Positions 14,155 to 19,298 of a stretch of 19,298 nt of DNA are shown here, piece by piece. Position 1 is the first letter of the stretch; each line of letters starts with the position of its first letter. The notes below the pieces were generated by a model. That model was not told the origin of the DNA and ran no database searches. It saw only the letters and a program-made list of their open reading frames with translations. Source of the DNA: Actinomycetota bacterium. Lineage in GTDB: Bacteria > Actinomycetota > Actinomycetes > Streptosporangiales > Streptosporangiaceae. The translations under genes and the position numbers were made by a program. Where the stretch lies: positions 28,975-48,272 of the forward strand of contig PLIQ01000438.1 of NCBI GenBank assembly GCA_003140115.1, in the 5' to 3' direction.

Positions 14155-14832
14155 ATGACAGCCGAAACGGGCCGATCCCGGCCGGTACGGGGGGGCGGAG
14201 AGCCCCCCCGTACCCGGGTGGCCCCGGGAGGGCGTCCCCCGGGGCCAACAGAGCGGCTGCTGACCGCGGCCGAGGAATTGTTCGGCGAGCGCAGCTATCA
14301 CCGCACGACGGTCGCGCACATCTGCGCCCGGGCCGGGATGGCCACCGGTAGCTTCTACTCGTACTACGAGTCCAAGGCGGAGATCTTCGCGGCCGTGGTC
14401 CGGGCCATCAACACCGACCTGCGACGAGCCATGAAGGACGCGCTCGAGCACGCCGACGGCGGGCAGCGGAACCGCGAACGCGCGTCCTTCCGGGCGTACT
14501 TCGACATGCTGTCCACGCGGCCGTGGATCGACCGCATCGTCCGGGAGTCGGAGTTCGTCGACCCCGGACTCTTCCGCGAGTATTACGAGCACCTGGCGAG
14601 GGGATACGCACGCGGCGTGCGGGCCGCTCAAATGGATCGCGACATCGACGCACGCTACGACCCGGAGGTCATCGCGTACGCCTACACCGGGATCGGCAAC
14701 TTCGTCGGCATGCGCTGGGCCGAGTGGACGGCCGGCGGCCGGGTCCCCGAGGACGTGCTCGACGATGTGCTCGAGTTGCTGGGCCGCGGGCTGGCCCCGA
14801 AGACCGCACCGGCCCGGCCCGCGGACGTGTAA
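14155..14832 (+). CDS. TetR/AcrR family transcriptional regulator
   Basis: A 225-residue (from ATG 14155) DNA-binding repressor. The TetR N-terminal domain runs from about residue 32: ERLLTAAEELFGERSYHRTTV, the helix-turn-helix VAHICARAGMATGSFYSYYESKAEIFAAVV, then an alpha-helical ligand domain with a conserved RIVRESEFVDPGLFREYYEHLARGY stretch. An AGGGA site lies 10 nt before ATG 14155. The in-frame GTG 14218 would give a 204-aa protein with a more typical short N-terminal arm. The first 32 codons contain two strong inverted repeats and about 30% A/T in third positions, much more than elsewhere, so the extension is doubtful or under regulatory constraint. It lies at the end of the ABC operon, so it probably controls that importer and itself. 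Ligand unknown. Confidence 0.88.
   Translation: MTAETGRSRPVRGGGEPPRTRVAPGGRPPGPTERLLTAAEELFGERSYHRTTVAHICARAGMATGSFYSYYESKAEIFAAVVRAINTDLRRAMKDALEHADGGQRNRERASFRAYFDMLSTRPWIDRIVRESEFVDPGLFREYYEHLARGYARGVRAAQMDRDIDARYDPEVIAYAYTGIGNFVGMRWAEWTAGGRVPEDVLDDVLELLGRGLAPKTAPARPADV
14184..14214. repeat. Perfect 13-bp-arm inverted repeat (strong hairpin)
   Basis: GGTACGGGGGGGC, loop GGAGA, GCCCCCCCGTACC: a perfect 13-bp stem with a 5-nt loop. It sits 30 nt after ATG 14155, within the presumed start of the tetR frame, and just before the alternative GTG 14218. No T-run follows. It may be an operator for autoregulation, a transcription attenuator or a terminator of the ABC operon. Confidence 0.8.
14219..14247. 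repeat. Second inverted repeat, 10-bp arms, adjoining the first
   Basis: TGGCCCCGGG and CCCGGGGCCA form a perfect 10-bp stem around a 9-nt loop, starting 4 nt after the first hairpin ends. In the tetR frame it encodes the Pro/Gly/Arg-rich stretch VAPGGRPPGP. Two such stems in tandem are unlikely by chance even at this GC content. Confidence 0.75.
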
Positions 14833-14848
14833 GACCCCTCAGCCGCGC

Positions 14849-14924
14849 TGTGGATAGTCCTGTGGACATCGTGGGGACGATGCTGCGTGTTACTGGGGAA
14901 CTTGCGAACCGAGCCTGTGGATAA
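14849..14924. other. Cluster of three DnaA-box-like nonamers
   Basis: TGTGGATAG (14849-14857), TGTGGACAT (14861-14869) and TGTGGATAA (14916-14924) all have the same orientation. The third is a perfect complement of the TTATCCACA DnaA box; the others differ by one or two bases. They lie in the non-coding spacer between the convergent tetR and dehydratase genes. No dnaA, dnaN or replication gene is near, so an origin is unlikely; a DnaA-binding or titration site is possible. Confidence 0.4.
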
Positions 14925-14952
14925 CTCGGGCCTGGGGATCCCGTCGCTGCCG

Positions 14953-14966
14953 CCCACTTCGGTGGG
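14953..14966. terminator. UUCG-loop hairpin between convergent genes
   Basis: CCCAC-TTCG-GTGGG is a perfect 5-bp stem closed by C(UUCG)G, an exceptionally stable tetraloop. It lies 18 bp beyond the dehydratase stop and 121 bp after the tetR stop, where a bidirectional terminator is expected. There is no T-tract, as is common in GC-rich actinobacteria. Confidence 0.45.
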
Positions 14967-14983
14967 TAACCCAGGGTTGCGGG

Positions 14984-16714
14984 TCAGTGCGATTCGCGGG
15001 GAACCTCGTGGCCGCTGGCGCCAATCAGGAAGTCCAGGTCGGCGCCGGAATCGGCCTGCAGCACGTGCTCGCAGTACAGCCGGGTCCAGCCCCGGCTGGC
15101 GTGAGGCGCGGGCGGGCGCCACGCGGCCCGGCGTTCGGCCAGTTCCTCGGCGCTCACCTCGAGGGTCAAGGTCCGGTCCGGGACGTCCAGGGTGATCCAG
15201 TCGCCGGTCCGGACCAGGGCCAGCGGACCTCCGGCCGCGGCTTCCGGGGCGACGTGCAGGACGACCGTCCCGTACGCGGTGCCGGACATGCGGCCGTCGC
15301 AGATCCGCACCAAGTCGCGGACGCCGCGCAGCAGCAGCTTGCGTGGCAGCGCCACGTTGGATACCTCGGGCATGCCGGGGTAGCCTCGCGGGCCGCAGTA
15401 CCGGATGACCAGCACGGTGTCCTCGTCGACGTCGAGCTCGGGGTCGTTCGACACGGCGTAGTAGTCCTCGGGGGAGTCGAAGACCAGGGCCCGGCCCCGG
15501 TGCTTGAGCAGGTGCGGGGAGGACGCCGACTGCTTGATCACCGCCCCGCCGGGCGCGAGGTTGCCGCGCAGCACGGCGGTCCCGGTCCCGGCGGGCTGGA
15601 ACGGGTCAGCCGTGGTCATGATGACCTCGCGGTTCCAGCACGGGGCGTCCGCGACGTTCGCGCCGATCGCGGACCCGGTCACCGTGATCGCCTCGGCGTT
15701 CAGCAGGCCGGCCTCGGCCAGCTCCCGCATCACCGCGGGCAGGCCGCCTGCGTAGCAGAAGTCCTCCATCAGGTACTGACCGTTCGGCTGCAGGTTCACC
15801 AGCGTCGGGACGTCCCGGGCCAGCACGTCGAAGTCGTCGAGGGACAGCGGCACGCCCAGTCGCCCGGCGATGGCCAGCAGGTGGATCACCGCGTTCGTCG
15901 ACCCGCCGATGGCCGCGTTGACCCGGATCGCGTTCTCGAACGCCGCCCTGGTCATGATGGCCGAAGGCCGCAGTTCCTGCCGCACCAGCCCGACGATCAC
16001 CTGGCCGGCCCGCTGCGCGGTCTCGTACCGGCGGGAGTCGACCGCGGGCCAGGTCGCCGAGTACGGCAACTGCATGCCCAGGGCCTCGGCCATCGACGCC
16101 ATCGTGGACGCCGTCCCCATCGTCATGCAGTGCCCGTTGGACCGCGCCATGCAGCCTTCGGCGAAGACGCATTCTTCCTGCGTCATCCGCCCAGCCACCA
16201 GGTCTTCCTCGAACCGCCAGACTGCCGTGCCGGAGCCCACGTCGGTGCCCTGGTACTTGCCGTTGAGCATCGGGCCGCCAGTGACCATCACCGCGGGCAG
16301 GTCCACGCTGGCCGCGGCCATCAGCAGTCCGGGGGTGGTCTTGTCGCACCCGGACAGCAGCACCACGCCGTCCAGCGGGTTGGCCCGCATCAGCTCCTCG
16401 GCCTCCATGGCCAGCAGGTTCCGGTACAGCATGGCCGTGGGCCGCAGCAGCGTCTCGCCCAGGGCCATGGCCGGGAACTCCAGCGGGAATCCGCCCTCCT
16501 GCCACACTCCGCGCTTGACCGACTCGGCCACCCGGTGCAGGTGGACGTTGCACGGAGCCAGCTCGGACCAGGTGGTGGCGATGCCGATCACCGGCCGGCC
16601 GTCGAAAACCTCGGGCGTGAACCCCTCGCTGCGCATCCAGGACCGGTGGGCCATGCCGCTCCGCCCGGTCGCGCCGAACCACTGGGTGCTGCGGAGTTCA
16701 CCGTTTGCCGTCAT
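14984..16714 (-). CDS. IlvD/EDD family dehydratase, L-arabinonate dehydratase-like
   Basis: A 576-residue Fe-S sugar-acid dehydratase, expected to remove water from an aldonic acid such as L-arabinonate to give the 2-keto-3-deoxy acid. Visible features are LRSTQWFG near the N-terminus, the presumed [2Fe-2S] ligands C55 (LAPCN), C123 (SGCDKTTPG) and C196 (GHCMTMGTAST), the adjacent K125, and RMSGTAYGTVVLH with the catalytic Ser. The C-terminus DSGADLDFLIG, ending in SH, closely resembles characterised L-arabinonate dehydratases as I remember them, more than IlvD of valine synthesis. ATG 16714 is chosen because the conserved sequence begins there; the frame is open upstream to 17593 but only as antisense of the hydratase genes. 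It has no clear Shine-Dalgarno site and may be leaderless. No other arabinose gene is present, so the substrate is tentative. Confidence 0.88.
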   Translation of the reverse strand: MTANGELRSTQWFGATGRSGMAHRSWMRSEGFTPEVFDGRPVIGIATTWSELAPCNVHLHRVAESVKRGVWQEGGFPLEFPAMALGETLLRPTAMLYRNLLAMEAEELMRANPLDGVVLLSGCDKTTPGLLMAAASVDLPAVMVTGGPMLNGKYQGTDVGSGTAVWRFEEDLVAGRMTQEECVFAEGCMARSNGHCMTMGTASTMASMAEALGMQLPYSATWPAVDSRRYETAQRAGQVIVGLVRQELRPSAIMTRAAFENAIRVNAAIGGSTNAVIHLLAIAGRLGVPLSLDDFDVLARDVPTLVNLQPNGQYLMEDFCYAGGLPAVMRELAEAGLLNAEAITVTGSAIGANVADAPCWNREVIMTTADPFQPAGTGTAVLRGNLAPGGAVIKQSASSPHLLKHRGRALVFDSPEDYYAVSNDPELDVDEDTVLVIRYCGPRGYPGMPEVSNVALPRKLLLRGVRDLVRICDGRMSGTAYGTVVLHVAPEAAAGGPLALVRTGDWITLDVPDRTLTLEVSAEELAERRAAWRPPAPHASRGWTRLYCEHVLQADSGADLDFLIGASGHEVPRESH

Positions 16715-16722
16715 GAGTACAT

Positions 16723-16779
16723 AACTAACACGGGAGCCAGGGGCGAGCACCATGGGCCGTTCGGCATAAATGTTAGGGT
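16723..16779. promoter_or_regulatory. Mirrored divergent promoter region
   Basis: TGTTAG occurs once on each strand, on plus at 16771-16776 and on minus at 16730-16725, each exactly 10 nt before its start codon (GTG 16787, ATG 16714). On plus the -10 element is TAGGGT (16774-16779), 7 nt before GTG; on minus the equivalent is TAGTTA (16728-16723), 7 nt before ATG. Between them is an imperfect dyad ATGGGCCG-TT-CGGCAT (16752-16767) that could be an operator. Both mRNAs would be leaderless or nearly so. Confidence 0.45.
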
Positions 16780-16786
16780 CACGAGG

Positions 16787-17050
16787 GTGAGCCGGGTTCA
16801 TGACATGGGCGGTGAGACGGGGTTCGGGCCGGTACCAGTCGACGCGGACGGCGGCCCCCCGTTTGCGGCCGACTGGGAGGCGCGGGTGTACGCGCTGGCG
16901 GCGGTGCTGCGGCGGCGGGGGGTGTTCAACAGCGATGAACTGCGCGACGCGATCGAGCGGCTGCCGCCGGAGGTCTACCTGGGCGCGTCGTACTACGAGC
17001 GCTGGCTGGGCGCGATCGAGATGCTGGTCGCGGAGAAGGGCGTGGCGTGA
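16787..17050 (+). CDS. Nitrile hydratase beta subunit, N-terminal half (split-beta type; ScnB/ToyK-L-like)
   Basis: An 87-residue protein matching only the N-terminal domain of the nitrile hydratase beta subunit. It starts SRVHDMGGETGFGPV, matching the classic IHDLGGM..FG opening, and continues with DWEARVYAL, NSDELRDAIERLPP and YLGASYYERWLGAIEMLVAEKGV. R53 in DELRDAIE aligns, from memory of the family, with the beta Arg that hydrogen-bonds the oxidised metal-claw cysteines. GTG 16787 is chosen because it restores the whole conserved N-terminus; the internal ATG at 16805 would cut it. The gene ends where the full beta chain would continue, and its TGA overlaps the next ATG. Thiocyanate hydrolase and toyocamycin nitrile hydratase have the same three-gene division. 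Function: half of the structural partner of the cobalt alpha subunit. Confidence 0.85.
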   Translation: MSRVHDMGGETGFGPVPVDADGGPPFAADWEARVYALAAVLRRRGVFNSDELRDAIERLPPEVYLGASYYERWLGAIEMLVAEKGVA

Positions 17051-17316
17051 TGTCCAGGTACGCGGCGGGCAGCCGGGTCCGGGTCCGCGCCGGGGATCCC
17101 GACCATCACACCCGCGTGCCGAGGTACGTGCGCGGGCACGTCGGAGAGATCGTCGCGGCCCTGGACCGGTGGCCGGTGCCCGATGACAGCGCGCGCGGTC
17201 TCCCGCCTCGTGTCGAGACCTGCTATGCGGTTCGCTTCTCCGCCGCGGACCTGTGGGGGAGCGGTGATCACACCGTGACCGTGGACCTGTGGGAGTCCTA
17301 CCTTGACCAGCCATGA
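17050..17316 (+). CDS. Nitrile hydratase beta subunit, C-terminal half (split-beta type; ScnA/ToyK-L-like)
   Basis: An 88-residue protein equivalent to the SH3-like C-terminal domain of the beta subunit: FxxGxxVRVR-like opening (YAAGSRVRVRAG), HHTRVPRYVRGHVGEIV at about 19-35, YAVRFSAADLWG at about 59-70 and VTVDLWESYLDQP at the end. R22 of HTRVPRY probably supplies the second claw-binding Arg. Together the two halves total about 175 residues, some 45-60 fewer than a fused beta chain, so the usual middle helical linker is absent. ATG 17050 overlaps the preceding TGA by one base; GTG 17047 is an alternative. A GGAGAAGGG stretch about 10 nt upstream can serve as ribosome-binding site. Confidence 0.85.
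   Translation: MSRYAAGSRVRVRAGDPDHHTRVPRYVRGHVGEIVAALDRWPVPDDSARGLPPRVETCYAVRFSAADLWGSGDHTVTVDLWESYLDQP
17291..17295 (+). promoter_or_regulatory. Ribosome-binding site supporting TTG 17303
   Basis: GGGAG lies 7 nt before TTG 17303, inside the end of the preceding gene. The next in-frame candidate, GTG 17324, has no such site, so the rare TTG is the better start of the alpha subunit. Confidence 0.5.
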
Positions 17317-17887
17317 CGACCATGTGCACTCCTCCGCCGCGGTGCGCACCCGGCAGCTGGAAGAACGGCTGATCGCCGCCGGGCTGACCAGCGACGACGA
17401 GATCGACGAGTTCCTGACCAGGCTGTACGCCAGCGCCTCCCCGGTCAATGGGGCGCGGATGGCGGCCCGGGCCTGGACCGACCCGCGGTATCGTGACCTG
17501 CTGTTGTCGGACGGGAATGCGGCTGCCGGGCAAGCCGGCTTCGACGGGCTGAGTTACCAGCTGCGGGTGGTCGCCAACACCGACCAGACCCACAACGTCA
17601 TCGTCTGCACGCTGTGCTCGTGCTACCCGGTGTCGCTGCTCGGCCCGTCGCCGGGCTGGTACAAGAGCTTTCCGTACCGGTCACGGACGGTCCGCGAGCC
17701 GCGGGCGGTGCTGGCCGAGTTCGGCGTGACGCTGCCCGACACCGTCCAGATCTCGGTCTGGGACTCGACGTCGGAGGCCCGGTATATGGTGCTACCCGCG
17801 CGTCCGGTCGGGACCGAGGCGCTGGACGCTGAGCAGCTGACCGCCCTGGTGACCAGGAACGGGCTTATCGGGACGGCGCTGGTATAG
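17303..17887 (+). CDS. Nitrile hydratase alpha subunit, cobalt type (or thiocyanate hydrolase gamma-like)
   Basis: A 194-residue catalytic subunit that hydrates nitriles to amides, or a relative acting on thiocyanate, at a non-corrin Co(III) centre. The metal claw VCTLCSC is at 101-107, with ligands C102, C105 and C107; Thr in the second position marks the cobalt type (iron enzymes usually have CSLCSC). It is followed by LGPSPGWYKS, REPRAVLAEFGVTLP, VWDSTSEARYMVLPARPVGTE and LVTRNGLIG, all family blocks. The Trp two residues after CSC-Y/T-x in most members (CSCYPWP, CSCTAWP) is Val110 here (CSCYPVS), which should reshape the pocket. TTG 17303 overlaps the preceding gene by 14 bp. The 3' end overlaps the convergent MocR gene by 23 bp. 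No activator/cobalt chaperone follows. Confidence 0.88.
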   Translation: MTSHDDHVHSSAAVRTRQLEERLIAAGLTSDDEIDEFLTRLYASASPVNGARMAARAWTDPRYRDLLLSDGNAAAGQAGFDGLSYQLRVVANTDQTHNVIVCTLCSCYPVSLLGPSPGWYKSFPYRSRTVREPRAVLAEFGVTLPDTVQISVWDSTSEARYMVLPARPVGTEALDAEQLTALVTRNGLIGTALV

Positions 17888-19283
17888 CGGCCAGCCTGCG
17901 GACCGCGGACCTGAGCACGTCCGGCGGCTGGATGAAGGCCAGACGGACGTAGGAACTGGCCTCGGTGCTGGCGCTCAGCAGGCGGCCTGGCACCACGGCG
18001 ACGCCGTGCCTGAGCGCGGCCTGGGCGAACGCGCTGCTGTCCGCGTCGTCGGGCAGCCGCGCCCACAGGCACAGGCCGCCGTCCGGCTCGGGCCAGGTCC
18101 AGCCGGGCAGGCTGGCCCGCAGCGCACCGGCCAGGGCGTCGTAGCGGGTCCGCAGCCACTCGCCGCGCCATTTGACGATGTCTTCGTGCTGGCCGCCCAG
18201 CAGCGCCGCCACGATCGCCTGCTGGAAAGCGGCACTGCCCTGGTCAGCAGCGGCCTTGGCCGCGGCCAGCCGGGCGATCAGGCCCTCACTGCCCCTGATC
18301 CAGCCGGTGCGCAGACCGCCCCAGTAGAGCTTGGACAGCGACCCGACGCTGACCAGGTTGGGCTGGTCCGGGCCGAACGCGGCCAGCGGCGGGATCCGTG
18401 GCCCGTCGTGAAGCGGCAGTTCGGCCAGCGTCATGTCGTCGACGAACAGCGTGTCCGGATGCGCGGCGGCGATAGCGGCCACGCGGTTCCGGGGCCCGGC
18501 CGGCATGACCAGGCCGGTGGGGTTCTGGTAGGTCGGGATCAGGTAGACCATGGCCGGGCGGTGCGTGCGGACCACGTGCTCCAGCCGGTCCGGATCCAGG
18601 CCCTGGTCGGCTGGCATCCCGATCACCGTGGCGCCCGCCCGGTGCAGCGCGTCCAGCACGCCAGGGTAGGTAGGGTCCTCCACCGCGACCGGCTGGCCGG
18701 GCAGGACCTCGGACCGGATCAGCAGGTCCAGGGCCTGCTGGGCGCCGGTCGTGACGATCATCCGGGCCGGGCTGGCGGGCAGCCTGAGGCGTTCGGTCAG
18801 ATGGCTGGCGATCGCGGTGCGCAACTCCGGCAGCCCGTAAGGGAAGTAGCCGGAGGTCCTGGTCAGGGCGTCGCGTGCGGCCCGGTCCAGGAGGGTCGCC
18901 GGATCAGTCAGGGCCGCCGCCACTGCCGGCGCGCAGTCCACCGCAGCCAGGCTGAGGTCCGCCTTGACCACGGCTTCGGAGAGCAGGCCGGCGAAGAAGC
19001 CGTTGGCCCGGTGCACGCCGCCCGGGGTGGTGCGGTGCGGGACGATGCGAGTGCCCGCGCCCTGGCGGCTCTCGGCCATCCCCTCGTCGCGCAGCACCTG
19101 GTAGGCGGCGGACACCGTGTTCCGGCTCACTGAAAGGGCCGCGGCCAGGTCGCGTTCGGCGGGCAGCCGGAGCCCGGCGGGCAGTTCGCCGGTGTCGGCC
19201 AGGCGGGCGATCCGGGTCGCGAGCAGCCGGTACAGCGGACCTTCCGCAGCTGGCCAGCGACCGAGCAGGTCGGTCAGCGCCAC
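17865..19283 (-). CDS. MocR-family transcriptional regulator (GntR HTH fused to class I aminotransferase)
   Basis: A 472-residue PLP-binding regulator. The N-terminal winged helix (about 15-80) includes LRLPAERDLAAALSVSRNTV and AYQVLRDEGM. After a linker, an aminotransferase fold runs from about 115: SGYFPYGLPELRTAI, TTGAQQALDLL, DPTYPG, PTYQNPTG (N254), FVDD (D282) and the Schiff-base lysine K318 in VGSLSKLYWGGLRTGW. Length and order are typical for MocR/PdxR regulators, which sense PLP or amino-acid adducts. GTG 19283 is the first start visible, but the frame is open to the window edge, so the true N-terminus may lie beyond. It converges on the hydratase alpha gene. Its target is unknown; the usual divergent target gene would lie outside the window. 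Confidence 0.9.
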   Translation of the reverse strand: MALTDLLGRWPAAEGPLYRLLATRIARLADTGELPAGLRLPAERDLAAALSVSRNTVSAAYQVLRDEGMAESRQGAGTRIVPHRTTPGGVHRANGFFAGLLSEAVVKADLSLAAVDCAPAVAAALTDPATLLDRAARDALTRTSGYFPYGLPELRTAIASHLTERLRLPASPARMIVTTGAQQALDLLIRSEVLPGQPVAVEDPTYPGVLDALHRAGATVIGMPADQGLDPDRLEHVVRTHRPAMVYLIPTYQNPTGLVMPAGPRNRVAAIAAAHPDTLFVDDMTLAELPLHDGPRIPPLAAFGPDQPNLVSVGSLSKLYWGGLRTGWIRGSEGLIARLAAAKAAADQGSAAFQQAIVAALLGGQHEDIVKWRGEWLRTRYDALAGALRASLPGWTWPEPDGGLCLWARLPDDADSSAFAQAALRHGVAVVPGRLLSASTEASSYVRLAFIQPPDVLRSAVRRLAAIPAPSR

Positions 19284-19298
19284 GGCGCCGATGCCGGA

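Noticed and set aside
14849..14924. Chromosomal or plasmid replication origin
   Set aside because: Only one perfect DnaA box, no AT-rich unwinding region and no replication gene nearby.
14987..16786. Upstream extension of the hydratase beta N-half frame (600 codons)
   Set aside because: Antisense to the dehydratase; nitrile hydratase similarity begins exactly at GTG 16787.
16715..17593. Upstream extension of the dehydratase frame
   Set aside because: Antisense to the hydratase genes and without dehydratase motifs; ATG 16714 begins the conserved sequence.
1..19298. CRISPR array, tRNA, rRNA, insertion sequence or phage genes
   Set aside because: No regularly spaced repeats, cloverleaf-like segments, transposase or phage motifs were noticed on reading either strand.

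Overview
The window is very GC-rich chromosomal DNA with strong third-position GC bias. GTG and TTG starts, stop/start overlaps and leaderless-looking promoters are frequent. This fits a high-GC actinomycete; the genus cannot be fixed from the sequence. I see no rRNA, tRNA, CRISPR array, transposase or phage gene, and no gene-free stretch longer than about 300 bases.

Left part (1-9066). A truncated acetoacetyl-CoA synthetase gene runs left off the window and is divergent from a metal-dependent amidohydrolase/decarboxylase gene. A 7-bp-arm palindrome lies between them. Convergent to the amidohydrolase is a very large single-chain indolepyruvate:ferredoxin oxidoreductase, and behind it, on the same strand, an M1 aminopeptidase N. 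The aminopeptidase has no ordinary start codon ahead of its conserved N-terminus. The CoA ligase and oxidoreductase suggest amino-acid/keto-acid catabolism, but no shared pathway can be proven.

Middle (9218-14832). A tightly packed branched-chain-amino-acid-type (Liv/HAAT) ABC importer is ordered ATPase (LivG-like), ATPase (LivF-like), permease (LivH-like), permease (LivM-like), then a lipoprotein binding protein with a polyserine linker. A TetR-family regulator follows. Most junctions overlap or nearly touch, so this looks like one operon. The 5' part of the tetR frame carries two back-to-back, very strong inverted repeats (perfect 13-bp and 10-bp stems) with atypical codon use. They could be an operator, attenuator, terminator or inserted palindromic element.

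Right part (14833-19298). A roughly 150-bp convergent spacer holds three DnaA-box-like nonamers, one perfect, and a UUCG-loop hairpin. An L-arabinonate-dehydratase-type IlvD/EDD enzyme is divergent from a compact three-gene cobalt-type nitrile hydratase / thiocyanate hydrolase-like cluster. There the usual beta subunit is split into two small genes (87 and 88 aa), followed by the alpha subunit with the CTLCSC metal claw. The two divergent transcripts share a mirrored TGTTAG motif exactly 10 nt before each start codon. No metallochaperone/activator gene is seen. A MocR-type GntR/aminotransferase regulator converges on the alpha gene with a 23-bp overlap and closes the window.

The most interesting items are the minimal split-beta hydratase with an altered active-site neighbourhood and its mirrored promoter, and the tandem hairpins in tetR.
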